DNA from: Halostella limicola
GTDB lineage: Archaea > Halobacteriota > Halobacteria > Halobacteriales > Natronoarchaeaceae
DNA length: 64,000 nucleotides
Assembly: GCF_003675875.1 (NCBI RefSeq)
Contig: NZ_RCDI01000002.1
Location: 312,786-376,785 of the forward strand
Direction: 5' to 3'
Below the pieces are notes generated by a model that saw only the letters and a list, made by a program, of their open reading frames with translations, made no database searches and was not told where the DNA came from. The position numbers and the translations under genes were made by a program. This document shows positions 9,465 to 17,925 of the stretch, piece by piece. Position 1 is the stretch's first letter; each line of letters begins with the position of its first letter.

Positions 9465-10312
9465 GGCTGGGGCGCGGCGGGGAGTTCACCGGCGAACTCG
9501 CGCTCGACCGGACCGCGCAGTATCGCCGGCCCCTGCCGGGGGACGCGCACGGAGAGGTCGCCGCCGGGCGGCGAGACCGCGACGGTCTCGTCGTCGGTGC
9601 GGCCGGTCCGCCGCGCGGCCACCGCGATGGCGACCGCGCCCGTGCCGCAGGCGTCGGTCTCGCCCTCCACGCCGCGCTCGAAGGTGCGCTGGTCGAACCC
9701 GTCGCCGTCCCCGCTCTCGGCGGCGACGTTGACGTTCGCCCCCTCGGGGAAGACGTCCGCGTGGCGGATCGGCGCGGCGAACGCGTCCAGATTCACCTCG
9801 TCCACGTCCTCCACGAACGCGACGGCGTGGGGGACGCCGGTGGTCAGGGCCGTCACCTCGACGCCCTCGACGGTCTCCTCGACCAGCGGTTCGTCGCCGG
9901 CGAGGGGGACGTCCTCCGGGTCGAACGAGGGCAGCCCCATCTCGACGGCCACCTCATCGCCGCGGACTTCCGCCCGGCGGGTGCCCGCCGGGGTGTGGAT
10001 GACCACCTCGTCCGCGCCGGTGCGGTCGGCGACCCACCGCGCGACGCAGCGGGCGCCGTTGCCGCACATCGCCGCGGTGCCGCCGTCCGGCTGGTAGAGG
10101 CGCATTTCCACCTCGGGCGGCGTCGGCGCGTCGTCGAGGTCGAGGACGAGGACGCCGTCCGCGCCCGTGGTTCGGTCGGGGTCGTCGGCGCCCGCGCCCG
10201 TCTCCCGGTCGCAGTGGGCGCGCGCGAACGCCGCCCAGTCGGGGACGTCCTCGTCCGCGTCGACGATCACGAAGTCGTTGCCGGTGCCGTGGTACTTGTC
10301 GTAGCTGATCAT
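9461..10312 (-). CDS. dapF: Diaminopimelate epimerase
   Basis: This 283-residue enzyme interconverts LL- and meso-diaminopimelate. Both catalytic cysteines are visible: AAMCGNGARCVARW near residue 75 and ETDACGTGAVAIAV near residue 220. The N-terminus YDKYHGTGNDFVIVD is the family hallmark. It overlaps lysA and dapE by 4 nt on each side, so the three should be co-translated. Length is normal. It acts in the cytosol just before the decarboxylation step by LysA. Confidence 0.95.
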   Translation of the reverse strand: MISYDKYHGTGNDFVIVDADEDVPDWAAFARAHCDRETGAGADDPDRTTGADGVLVLDLDDAPTPPEVEMRLYQPDGGTAAMCGNGARCVARWVADRTGADEVVIHTPAGTRRAEVRGDEVAVEMGLPSFDPEDVPLAGDEPLVEETVEGVEVTALTTGVPHAVAFVEDVDEVNLDAFAAPIRHADVFPEGANVNVAAESGDGDGFDQRTFERGVEGETDACGTGAVAIAVAARRTGRTDDETVAVSPPGGDLSVRVPRQGPAILRGPVEREFAGELPAAPQP

Positions 10313-11562
10313 GGTTCCTCCAGTCTCGTCAGGTCGGCGAGCGTCTCCCGGCGGCGCGCCAGCGTCGCCTCGCCGCCGGAGAGCGTCACCGTCGCGGGCC
10401 GCGGTCGGGAGTTGTACTGGCTCGTCATCTCGTAGCCGTACGCGCCGGCGTTGCCGACGGCGAGCGTGTCGCCGCGCTCGGGGGCCGGCAGGTCGCGGTC
10501 CGTGCAGAGCACGTCCGCGCTTTCGCAGATGGGGCCGGTCACCGTCTGGGCGACCGTCTCGCGGTCTGCGGCGTCCGGCGCGAGGTTCCGCAGGTGGTGG
10601 TAGGCGTCGTACATCGCCGGGCGGAGCAGGGTCGTCATCCCCGCGTCGACGCCGACGACGGTCGTCTCAGCGGTCTCCTTCACCGTGTTCACGTCGGTCA
10701 GCAGGACGCCCGCGTCGGCGACGAGGTAGCGCCCGGGTTCGATCGCCAGTTCGGCGTCGACCTCGCCCAGCGCGTCGCGGGTCGCCTCGGCGACGGCGTC
10801 CAGGTCCAGCGGGTCCTCGTCCGGGCGGTACGGGACGCCGAAACCGCCGCCCACGTCCACGAACTCCAGGTCGACGGGGGCGTCCCGCGCGAGGTCGCCC
10901 ATCCGCGCGACGAGGTCGCGGTGGTTCGAGAGGTCATCGCCCGAGATGCCGCTGCCCGCGTGGGCGTGGACCCCGACGACGTCGAACCCGCGGTCGGCGG
11001 CGTCGGCGAGCAGGTCGGCCGCGCGGTCGTACGGGACGCCGAACTTCGCGTCCGCGCCGGTGCGGACCTTCTCGTGGTGGCCCGCGCCGACGCCGGGGTT
11101 GACGCGCAGGCAGAGGCGGCCGTCGTAGCCGCGCTCGGCGAGGCGGTCGAGGGTGTCCGCCGCGCCGACGGTCACCGTCAGGCCGGGGAACTCGTGCCAC
11201 AGTTCGACTGCTGTATCGAGGTCGGCGTCCGGCGGGTTGACTGCGGTGTACTGGACGCGAGCGCCCGGGTCGTCGACGACGCCCGACAGCGCGTCGATCG
11301 CGCGGGCGGTCTCGCCGGCGGATGCGCACTCGATCCCCGCGCCCTCGTCGCCGAGCGCCGCCATCGCGCGGCCCAGCGTGTTCGCCTTCGCGGCGTAGCG
11401 CACGTCCGCGTCGGGGAAGGCGGCGTCGAGGCGACGGAAGTTCTCGCGGACGCGGTCGAGGTCGAGGACGTACAGCGGGCTCCCGCGCTCCGAGCGGAGG
11501 TCGCGCAGCCGCTCGGCGTCCCAGTCGTCCAGCCTGCGCACCGCCGGGGTCGCCGAACTCAT
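10309..11562 (-). CDS. lysA: Diaminopimelate decarboxylase
   Basis: This 417-residue PLP enzyme makes L-lysine from meso-diaminopimelate. The PLP lysine is in VRYAAKANTLG near residue 50. The other conserved motifs HAHAGSGIS, EPGRYLVADAG and GPICESADVL all appear in order. The start MSSATPAVRRLDDW at 11560-11562 overlaps the dapD stop by 4 nt, which decides it over longer in-frame extensions. Archaea have no peptidoglycan, so the pathway here should serve lysine supply only. Confidence 0.95.
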   Translation of the reverse strand: MSSATPAVRRLDDWDAERLRDLRSERGSPLYVLDLDRVRENFRRLDAAFPDADVRYAAKANTLGRAMAALGDEGAGIECASAGETARAIDALSGVVDDPGARVQYTAVNPPDADLDTAVELWHEFPGLTVTVGAADTLDRLAERGYDGRLCLRVNPGVGAGHHEKVRTGADAKFGVPYDRAADLLADAADRGFDVVGVHAHAGSGISGDDLSNHRDLVARMGDLARDAPVDLEFVDVGGGFGVPYRPDEDPLDLDAVAEATRDALGEVDAELAIEPGRYLVADAGVLLTDVNTVKETAETTVVGVDAGMTTLLRPAMYDAYHHLRNLAPDAADRETVAQTVTGPICESADVLCTDRDLPAPERGDTLAVGNAGAYGYEMTSQYNSRPRPATVTLSGGEATLARRRETLADLTRLEEP

Positions 11563-12401
11563 TCGCGCAGGGTCTCCTCCTTCGCCGCCGCTTCGAGCGT
11601 CTCCTGCTCGATGCTCGTCGCCACGACGGCGGGCTTGTACGCGCCGCCGTCGAAGAGGTCGTGCTCGCCGACCGACGACTCGACGAAGCGGGTGAACGCG
11701 CGCCGTTCCGGCGGCAGTTCGCCGTAGAGCACCTCCTCCTCGACGAGGTCGTAGACGGGGATGCGCGGCGTCAGGAGCGTGTTCTCCCCGACGACCGACC
11801 CCTCGCCGACGACGAAGCCGCTGGTGACGCGACAGCCCGCGCCGAGCGAGACGTCGTCCTCGACGATCACCGGCGCGTCCTCGACCGGTTCGAGGACGCC
11901 GCCGATCAGCGTGTTCGCGCCGAGCTTGACGTTCTCGCCGATCTGGGCGCACGAACCGACCGTGTCGGCCGAGTCGACGAGCGTCCCGTCGCCCACGTAC
12001 GCGCCGATGTTGACGAACGAGGGGCTCATCATGATGCAGTCCTCGCCGAGGTACGCGCCCCGCCGGATCGTCGTGCCGTCTGGCGTGTTGCGCGTGCCGC
12101 GTTCGCCGAGGTCGGCGGTGTCGCGCAGGGGGAGCACGTCGTGGTACCGGACGCCGCCGTACTCGCGGGCCTCGGTCTCGCGGAGGCCGAAGTTGAGGAG
12201 GATCCCCTCCTTCACCCACTCGTTGGCCTCCCACTCGCCCCCGGATCGTTCGGCGGCGCGCACCTCGCCCGCCTCCAGGGCGTCGAGGAACGCTTCGAGC
12301 GTGTCCGCGGCGTCCGCGCCCGCGCTCTCCGCGTCGATCTCGTCGTTCTGATAGCGCTGCCACAGGTCCTCGATCTCTGACTGAAGCGTCGCCTGACTCA
12401 T
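11559..12401 (-). CDS. dapD: Tetrahydrodipicolinate N-succinyltransferase
   Basis: The 280-residue protein has a left-handed beta-helix built of hexapeptide repeats in its middle (for example IGAYVGDGTLVDSADTVG, then IGENVKLGANTLIGG), the fold of DapD. The stretch CIMMSPSFVNIGAYVG is a DapD hallmark. It transfers succinyl from succinyl-CoA to tetrahydrodipicolinate, the branch later undone by DapE. It overlaps dapB upstream and lysA downstream by 4 nt each. Acetyl- versus succinyl-transfer cannot be read with certainty from motifs alone; the DapD similarity favours succinyl. Confidence 0.9.
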   Translation of the reverse strand: MSQATLQSEIEDLWQRYQNDEIDAESAGADAADTLEAFLDALEAGEVRAAERSGGEWEANEWVKEGILLNFGLRETEAREYGGVRYHDVLPLRDTADLGERGTRNTPDGTTIRRGAYLGEDCIMMSPSFVNIGAYVGDGTLVDSADTVGSCAQIGENVKLGANTLIGGVLEPVEDAPVIVEDDVSLGAGCRVTSGFVVGEGSVVGENTLLTPRIPVYDLVEEEVLYGELPPERRAFTRFVESSVGEHDLFDGGAYKPAVVATSIEQETLEAAAKEETLRE

Positions 12402-13183
12402 GCTGAATCCTCCAGTACGTCACCGAAGTCGTACCACCCTGATTCCCGTTGCGTTATCCAGACGGCCGCGTCCACCGCGCCCGCGGCGAACACGCCGCGG
12501 CTCTCGGCGCGGTGGGTGAGCCGCACCTCCTCGTGGTTGCCGGCGACGATCACCTCGTGTTCGCCGGTCACGTCGCCCGCCCGGAGCGCGTGGACGCCGA
12601 TCTCGCCGTCCTCGCGCGGGGCCTCGCCCTCGCGGCCGTGGACGCGGCGGTCCTCGCCTTCGTCGATCCCCCGTGCGCTCTCCACCTCCCGAAGGATGGA
12701 CTTCGCGGTGCCGCTGGGCGCGTCGCGCTTCGCGTTGTGGTGGGTCTCGACGAGCTCCACGTCGTAGCCCGGCAGGTTCGCGACGGCGTCGCCGACCACG
12801 TCGAGCAGGGCCTGTACGCCGCGGGCGAAGTTCGCCGCCTTGAGGACGGGCACCGCCTCGCTCGCAGCCCGCAGCGCGTCGATCTGGTCGTCGGAGAAGC
12901 CGGTCGTGCCGACGACGGCCGGGACGCCGGCGTCGGCGGCCGCCTCGACGTACTCGACGCTCGACTCTGGGCCGGTGAAGTCGATGACGGCGTTCGGTTC
13001 GCGGTCCGCGACCAGCGCCTCGAAGTCGGCCGCGTCCTCGACCGCGACGCCGTCCACCTCGTCGGCGTCGGGGTCGCGATTGACCGCCAGCACGACCTCG
13101 ACGTCGCCGCGGTCGGCCGCCTCGGCGATCAGTTCGCGGCCCATCCGCCCGGTCGCGCCGGTGATCGCGAGCCGTACGGTCAT
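12398..13183 (-). CDS. dapB: 4-hydroxy-tetrahydrodipicolinate reductase
   Basis: This 261-residue NAD(P)H-dependent reductase begins with the Rossmann motif ITGATGRMGRELI. It carries the family signature ETHHNAKRDAPSGTA near residue 150, with the catalytic His and Lys. GTTGFSDDQ and the ANFARGVQ loop are also conserved. The ATG at 13181-13183 overlaps the dapA stop by 4 nt; this fixes the start. The protein reduces the DapA product in the second committed step to lysine. Confidence 0.95.
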   Translation of the reverse strand: MTVRLAITGATGRMGRELIAEAADRGDVEVVLAVNRDPDADEVDGVAVEDAADFEALVADREPNAVIDFTGPESSVEYVEAAADAGVPAVVGTTGFSDDQIDALRAASEAVPVLKAANFARGVQALLDVVGDAVANLPGYDVELVETHHNAKRDAPSGTAKSILREVESARGIDEGEDRRVHGREGEAPREDGEIGVHALRAGDVTGEHEVIVAGNHEEVRLTHRAESRGVFAAGAVDAAVWITQRESGWYDFGDVLEDSA

Positions 13184-14103
13184 CGCTCGACCTCCGCGTA
13201 CTCGTCCTCGAGGTCCTCGGTTTCGAGAGCGTCGAGCACGTCCTGCACGTAGTCGCGGTGCTCCTCGGAGAGGCGCGTGAGCGGCGAGCGCAGCCGCGCG
13301 GGGCCGTGCCCGCGGACCTGCATCGCCTCCTTCACTGGAATGGGATTGGTCTCGACGAACAGCGCGCGGAACAGCTCGCCGAGCTCGTGGTGGATCTGGC
13401 GGGCGCGCTCGTAGTCGCCCGCCAGCGCCGCGCCGACCATCGCGCAGGTGCGCTCGGGCTCGACGTTGGCGGCGACGCTGATGGTGCCGCTGCCCCCGAC
13501 CGAGATGGTCGGCAGGGTGAGCGCGTCGTCGCCCGAGAGGACGGCGAACTGCTCGTCGCGCGTGCGCTCGACGATCTCGGTTATCTGACCGAGGTCGCCG
13601 CTGGCGGCCTTGAAGCCGGTGATGTTCTCGTGGCTCGCCAGTTCGACGGCGGTGTCGGGGTCGATGTTCCGCCCCGTCCGCGAGGGGACGTTGTAGACGA
13701 TCTGCGGCAGGTCGACCGCGTCGGCGACGGTCCGGTAGTGCTCGACGAGGCCGCGCTGCTCGGGCTTGTTGTAGTACGGCGAGATGAGCAGGAGCGCGTC
13801 GGCCCCGGCGTCGGCCGCGCGCTCGGAGAGCTCCAGCGCCTCGCGGGTGTTGTTGCTCCCGGTGCCCGCGATGACGGGGACGTCGTCGACGGCGTCGATG
13901 ACGGCCTCGACGACCTCCACGTGCTCGTCGTGGGTGAGCGTCGCGGACTCCCCGGTGGAGCCGACGGGGACGAGGCCGTCGACGCCCGCGCTCTCCAGGC
14001 GCCGGGCGTCGTCGCGGAGCTGTTCGAAGTCGATGCGCTCGTCGGCGTCGAACGGCGTGACCATTGCCGGGTAGACGCCGCTGAAGTCGATGTCGCGTGT
14101 CAT
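13180..14103 (-). CDS. dapA: 4-hydroxy-tetrahydrodipicolinate synthase
   Basis: This 307-residue aldolase condenses pyruvate and aspartate semialdehyde. The Schiff-base lysine is in NITGFKAASGDL near residue 165, the catalytic Tyr in YYNKPEQRGL near residue 138, and GSTGESATLTHDEH is the family motif near residue 48. It is the first gene of the six-gene dap operon (dapABD-lysA-dapFE). Aspartate kinase and semialdehyde dehydrogenase are not in the window. A 347-bp divergent spacer separates it from htpX. Confidence 0.95.
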   Translation of the reverse strand: MTRDIDFSGVYPAMVTPFDADERIDFEQLRDDARRLESAGVDGLVPVGSTGESATLTHDEHVEVVEAVIDAVDDVPVIAGTGSNNTREALELSERAADAGADALLLISPYYNKPEQRGLVEHYRTVADAVDLPQIVYNVPSRTGRNIDPDTAVELASHENITGFKAASGDLGQITEIVERTRDEQFAVLSGDDALTLPTISVGGSGTISVAANVEPERTCAMVGAALAGDYERARQIHHELGELFRALFVETNPIPVKEAMQVRGHGPARLRSPLTRLSEEHRDYVQDVLDALETEDLEDEYAEVER

Positions 14104-14450
14104 GGTGTGTCTCTGGTAGTGTCGCTGTCGTTCGTCGCGCGGTGCCCGTCGGGCGCACCCGGGACGAGGACGCCACCCTCGCCGCGAGCGCTCCTCACGG
14201 GCGTTTTTTCAGAAGAGCGGCCGCGCCGCTCGCGGGCCGACTGCGAGCGTCCCCCCTGAGAGCGGCGTCCGGCATTACCGGGAAACAGGGGCAGCGGGGA
14301 CTTAGCACTTGTGTCGGGAGCGAAACCTGCCCCGTCGGCGCGTTGCGGGCCGCGGGCTACGGCGCCCCCGCACCGCACGTGGAGCGGTCCACGCTACCAT
14401 CTATCAGGATGAATAAGGGATTTATGCGTCGCGCGCCGATAGTACCGCGT
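14104..14450. other. 347-bp divergent spacer between dapA and htpX
   Basis: I see no supportable coding region here. It holds a TTTTTT run near 14204-14209 and, at 14288-14294 and 14327-14333, the paired arms GGGGCAG and CTGCCCC around a 32-nt loop. On the right, AT-rich GAATAAGGGATTTATG (14411-14426) is the likely promoter region of htpX. The middle is GC-rich and could encode a structured RNA, but it matches none that I know (SRP RNA, RNase P RNA or tRNA). Confidence 0.4.
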
Positions 14451-15281
14451 ATGAGACACGTAGGACTCAAACTCCGGATGGCGGTCGTCGGCACCCTCCT
14501 CTTCGCGTTTTACGCCGCGGGGGCGGGCTTCGCCCTGCTCCTGTTCGGTACGAGCGCGTGGCCGCTGGTGCTCGTCGGAACCGTCCTCTTCGCCGGCTTC
14601 CAGTACAAGTTCGGGAAGTGGGCGTCGCTCCGGAGCGTCGGCGCCGAGGAGATGGACGAACAGCAGTACCAGGAGATCCACTGGATGGTCGAGGACCTCT
14701 GCAAGGAGATGGACCTAGAGAAGCCGAAGCTGATGGTCGCGGACATGGGTGTCCCCAACGCCTTCGCGACCGGGCGACGCGGCGCGGGCGTCGTGGTCGT
14801 CTCGCGGGAGCTCATCCGCCTCCTCGACCGCGACGAACTGGAGGGCGTCATCGCCCACGAACTGGCACACATCGACAACCGTGACGTGGTGACGATGGTA
14901 CTCGGGCAGTCGATCGCCTCCATCTTCGGCATTGCCGTCCAGTGGGCGGTCATGCTGTCCGGCGACAACGACATCGCCGACTTCGTGCTCGGCTACATCG
15001 CCGGCATCCTCACCCAGATGTTCGTGATGCTGTTCGTGCTGGCCATCTCGCGCTACCGCGAGTACGTCGCCGACAGCGACGCCGCGCAGTACGTCGGCTC
15101 CGGCGACCCCCTCGCCCGCGCGCTGGAGAAGATCCAGCGCGGGTCCGAGGGCCGGGAGAGCCGCGTCAGCGACGAGGTGAGCGCGCTGTGTATCTTCGAC
15201 AGCGAGGGCGGCCTCATGAAGAAGATCCTCGCCACGCACCCGCCGGTCGAGAAGCGCATCGAGAAACTCCGCAGTTACTGA
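14451..15281 (+). CDS. htpX: HtpX-like M48 zinc metalloprotease
   Basis: This membrane protein of 276 residues has two N-terminal transmembrane helices (about residues 8-48), the zinc motif IAHELAHIDNRD near residue 134, two further hydrophobic stretches (about 145-205) and the third zinc-ligand region YREYVADSDAAQYVG. HtpX proteases degrade damaged membrane proteins with the active site facing the cytosol. It ends with the family-typical ATHPPVEKRIEKL. A T-rich tract after the stop (15288-15299) probably terminates it. Confidence 0.93.
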   Translation: MRHVGLKLRMAVVGTLLFAFYAAGAGFALLLFGTSAWPLVLVGTVLFAGFQYKFGKWASLRSVGAEEMDEQQYQEIHWMVEDLCKEMDLEKPKLMVADMGVPNAFATGRRGAGVVVVSRELIRLLDRDELEGVIAHELAHIDNRDVVTMVLGQSIASIFGIAVQWAVMLSGDNDIADFVLGYIAGILTQMFVMLFVLAISRYREYVADSDAAQYVGSGDPLARALEKIQRGSEGRESRVSDEVSALCIFDSEGGLMKKILATHPPVEKRIEKLRSY

Positions 15282-15379
15282 GCCGCGTTTCCGTTTTTCC
15301 GGGCCAGTCGGGATCGGTTCCTCCGGATGCTCGGCCTTCCGTCGAAGCCATTTTGGCGGGGGGCCGCCTCTGTTGAGCC

Positions 15380-15877
15380 ATGGTTGACATACATGCGGGC
15401 CAGCGCGTCGCGATGCTCGCCGACGCGCAGAACCTCTACCACACGGCACAGAGCATCTACAGCAGAAACATCGACTACTCGTCGTTGCTGGAGAAGGGGG
15501 TACAGGACCGCGAGCTCGTCCGCGCCATCGCGTACGTGATCCGGGCGGACTCACCCGAGGAGGAGAGCTTCTTCGACGCGCTCACCGACATCGGCTACGA
15601 GACGAAGATCAAGGACATCAAGACGTTCAAGGACGGGTCCAAGAAGGCCGACTGGGACGTGGGGATGTGCCTCGACGCCGTGACGCTGACGAACCACGTC
15701 GACACCATCGTCCTCTGTACCGGCGACGGCGACTTCTCGCGGCTCTGTTCGCACCTGCGTCACGAGGGCGTCCGCGTCGAGGCGATGGGGTTCCAGGAGT
15801 CGACGTCCGACGAACTGGTCGAGGCAGTCGACGCGTTCATCGACCTGAGCGAACGCCCCGACACCTTCCTCCTCTGA
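15380..15877 (+). CDS. NYN-domain (LabA/PIN-like) protein
   Basis: This 165-residue cytosolic protein has the NYN fold's acidic centre: LADAQNLYH near residue 17, KKADWDVGMCLDAV near residue 93 and CTGDGDFSRLCSHL near residue 115. These conserved Asp residues bind Mg2+ in the PIN/NYN nuclease superfamily. It is therefore probably a metal-dependent RNase or an RNA-binding relative; LabA-type members have no proven substrate. It stands alone on the plus strand. No partner gene is seen. Confidence 0.82.
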   Translation: MVDIHAGQRVAMLADAQNLYHTAQSIYSRNIDYSSLLEKGVQDRELVRAIAYVIRADSPEEESFFDALTDIGYETKIKDIKTFKDGSKKADWDVGMCLDAVTLTNHVDTIVLCTGDGDFSRLCSHLRHEGVRVEAMGFQESTSDELVEAVDAFIDLSERPDTFLL

Positions 15878-15913
15878 GCGCGGCGACCGTCCCGCCGTAA
15901 GCGGGCCGGAGAA

Positions 15914-16093
15914 TCAGACCGGACGACCGTCGCTGCCCGACGTACCGATGAGCAGCGACCCGGCGGCCATGCCGAGCGAGGCGAGTGCGGCGGGGATGAG
16001 CAGCGACTGTCCCCGCATGATTCCGGATGCCAGGAGGATGGCGCTGCTCACGGCGAGCAGCACGACCCCGAGCGCGACTTTCTTCGTATCCAT
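15914..16093 (-). CDS. Small two-helix membrane protein
   Basis: This 59-residue protein starts MDTKKVALGVV and has two predicted transmembrane helices (about residues 6-24 and 31-50) with a short GIMRGQS turn and a polar C-terminus. I chose the ATG at 16093 over a GTG at 16117 because a TATA-like AAAAATATA on this strand (16121-16129) lies 28-36 bp upstream of the ATG. Function unknown. No family recognised. Confidence 0.55.
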   Translation of the reverse strand: MDTKKVALGVVLLAVSSAILLASGIMRGQSLLIPAALASLGMAAGSLLIGTSGSDGRPV

Positions 16094-16120
16094 TGTGATC
16101 GTAGATCGGAACCGCACGCT

Positions 16121-16129
16121 TATATTTTT
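16121..16129 (-). promoter_or_regulatory. TATA-like box of the small membrane protein gene
   Basis: On the minus strand this reads AAAAATATA, 28-36 bp upstream of the ATG at 16093. It supports a leaderless transcript from that start. Confidence 0.45.
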
Positions 16130-16289
16130 CTCTAATCGCCGGACGGCCCTGTGTTACCTATTACCATAATACGTGGCAGGGCCTGTACCTTTCCCCGAAC
16201 CCGTTCGGCCAGCAGCGGAAGGAACGAAGCGCGACCCCGACGCCCGCGTGTCGAAGGGCTTTCGAGTATCGCGGTCGAAATCGGCGGCA

Positions 16290-16763
16290 ATGACCGACGA
16301 CGAAAGCGATCTGGCGCGCCTGCGCACCGTCGCCGATTACCAGTTCGGCGGCGGCGCGGGCTCGGCGCTGTTCCCACCCGACGAACCGCTCGAGATCAAA
16401 CGCACCAGCACCGGTCGCCCCCAGCAGGTGCTGGCCGAGGACGGGCGCCTCGTCTCTCACGGCATCGACGGGCGGTTCACCCTCGCGCTCGCCGGCGGGC
16501 GCCGCCTCGCGGCGGGACTGGCGGCGCCGACCGCCCGCGTCGTCGTCGGCGACGAGAGCGAACCGTTCGTCCGCGACGGGCGCAACGCGTTCGCCAAGTT
16601 CGTCGACGAGGTCGACCCCGGGGTGCGCCCGGACGACGAGGTGCTGGTCGTCCACGAGTCCGGCGAGTTGCTCGGCGTCGGCCGCGCGGAGCTGTCCGCC
16701 GACGCCATGCTCGACTTCGAGACGGGGATGGCTGTGAAGGTCCGAGAGGGCGCCGGCGAATAA
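16290..16763 (+). CDS. PUA-domain RNA-binding protein
   Basis: This 157-residue protein has an N-terminal region (ADYQFGGGAGSALFPPDE) followed by a C-terminal PUA domain from about residue 80: VVVGDESEPFVRDGRNAFAK, then DEVLVVHESGELLGVGRAEL. PUA domains bind tRNA or rRNA and usually sit on modification enzymes. Here no catalytic domain is present. It is directly upstream of NAC and trmI on the same strand, which fits a role in translation or RNA modification. The ATG at 16290 gives the conserved MTDDESDLARLRTVADYQF start. Confidence 0.78.
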   Translation: MTDDESDLARLRTVADYQFGGGAGSALFPPDEPLEIKRTSTGRPQQVLAEDGRLVSHGIDGRFTLALAGGRRLAAGLAAPTARVVVGDESEPFVRDGRNAFAKFVDEVDPGVRPDDEVLVVHESGELLGVGRAELSADAMLDFETGMAVKVREGAGE

Positions 16764-16804
16764 CCTTCGTCAGTCTTTTCTCGCAGTAACGCGACCGTCC
16801 GCGT

Positions 16805-17206
16805 ATGTTCGGAGGAGGCGGCGGGGGGATGAACCCTCGCAAGATGAAGCAGATGATGGAACAGATGGGCATCGACTTCGACGAGCTCGACGCCCAGGAA
16901 GTGATCATTCGGACCTCGGACGAGGACCTCGTGTTCACCGACGCCGACGTGACGCGCATGGACGCGCAGGGCCAGCAGACCTATCAGGTCGTCGGCGAGC
17001 CCGAAACTCGCGAGGCCGGATCGGCCGGCGGCGCCGAGGCCGCGGACGCCGGCGCCGCTGACGACGAGGACGCCGGCGCGGCGGAGATCCCGGACGACGA
17101 CGTCGAGATCGTCGCGATGCGCGCCGACGTCCCCGAGGACGACGCCCGCGAGGCGCTGGAGGAGAACGACGGCGACCTCGCCGCGGCCGTCGACAGCCTA
17201 GAGTGA
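16805..17206 (+). CDS. nac: Nascent polypeptide-associated complex protein
   Basis: This 133-residue archaeal NAC homologue binds nascent chains at the ribosome. It starts [23 protein letters not shown], has the NAC beta-domain around residues 20-65 ([18 protein letters not shown], then QTYQVVGEP), an Ala/Asp-rich linker and a C-terminal UBA domain ([21 protein letters not shown]). The archaeal protein works as a homodimer. Its stop overlaps the GTG start of trmI (GTGA), so translation is coupled. Confidence 0.93.
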   Translation: MFGGGGGGMNPRKMKQMMEQMGIDFDELDAQEVIIRTSDEDLVFTDADVTRMDAQGQQTYQVVGEPETREAGSAGGAEAADAGAADDEDAGAAEIPDDDVEIVAMRADVPEDDAREALEENDGDLAAAVDSLE

Positions 17207-17925
17207 CGGTCGTTCTGGTCCACGGGGACCGCGAGTACCTCCGGGACCCCGGCGAGGAGCTACAGACCGACCTCGGCGTCCTCGACGTGCCGGAGGACGT
17301 CGAGCCGGGCGACGTCCTGGAGACCCACCTCGGCGAGGAGTTCGTCGTCCGCCGGCTGCGTGGGCCGGACCTCTTTCACCACCTCGAACGCACGGGCGCG
17401 CCGATGGTCCCCCGCGACGTGGGCCGGATCATCGGCGAGGTCGGCGTCGAGGCGAACGACCGCGTGCTCGACGCTGGCACCGGGACCGGCGTGCTCGCCG
17501 CGTACGTGGGCCGGATCGGCGCGGACGTGCTCACCTTCGAGCGCGACCCCGAGTTCGCCGAGGTCGCCCGCGCCAACATGGAGACGGCGAACGTCGCCGA
17601 CGCCGTCGAGGTGCGCGCCGGCGACGTGACCGAGCACGTCGACGACCTCGGCGAGTTCGACGTGATAACGCTCGACACCGAGGACGCGCCCGCCGTGGTC
17701 GAGCGCGCGCCCGACCTGCTCGCTCGCGGCGGTTACGTCGCGGTGTACTCGCCGTTCGTCGAGGACACGCGGGAGGTCGCGCGGACCGCCCGCGAGGTCG
17801 GCCTCTCGAACGTCCGCACGCTCGAAACGATCGAGCGCGAGATGGACTTCGACGACCGGGGCTCGCGCCCCTCCACCGCGGGCGTCGGCCACACCGGCTA
17901 CCTCACCGTCGCCCGGCGGGAGTGA
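17203..17925 (+). CDS. trmI: tRNA (adenine-57/58-N1)-methyltransferase
   Basis: This 240-residue SAM enzyme methylates adenine 57/58 in the T-loop of tRNA. It has the short N-terminal barrel typical of TrmI, then the substrate segment [14 protein letters not shown], the SAM motif [14 protein letters not shown] near residue 90, [15 protein letters not shown] and the catalytic-region LDTEDAP. The GTG start at 17203 overlaps the NAC stop. It forms a translation-related cluster with the PUA protein and NAC. Its 3' end overlaps the convergent Nudix gene by 23 bp. Confidence 0.92.
   Translation: MTVVLVHGDREYLRDPGEELQTDLGVLDVPEDVEPGDVLETHLGEEFVVRRLRGPDLFHHLERTGAPMVPRDVGRIIGEVGVEANDRVLDAGTGTGVLAAYVGRIGADVLTFERDPEFAEVARANMETANVADAVEVRAGDVTEHVDDLGEFDVITLDTEDAPAVVERAPDLLARGGYVAVYSPFVEDTREVARTAREVGLSNVRTLETIEREMDFDDRGSRPSTAGVGHTGYLTVARRE

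Noticed and set aside
14261-14400. RNase P RNA or SRP RNA
   Set aside because: The conserved core sequences of either RNA are not visible, and the spacer is too short for the full haloarchaeal molecules.
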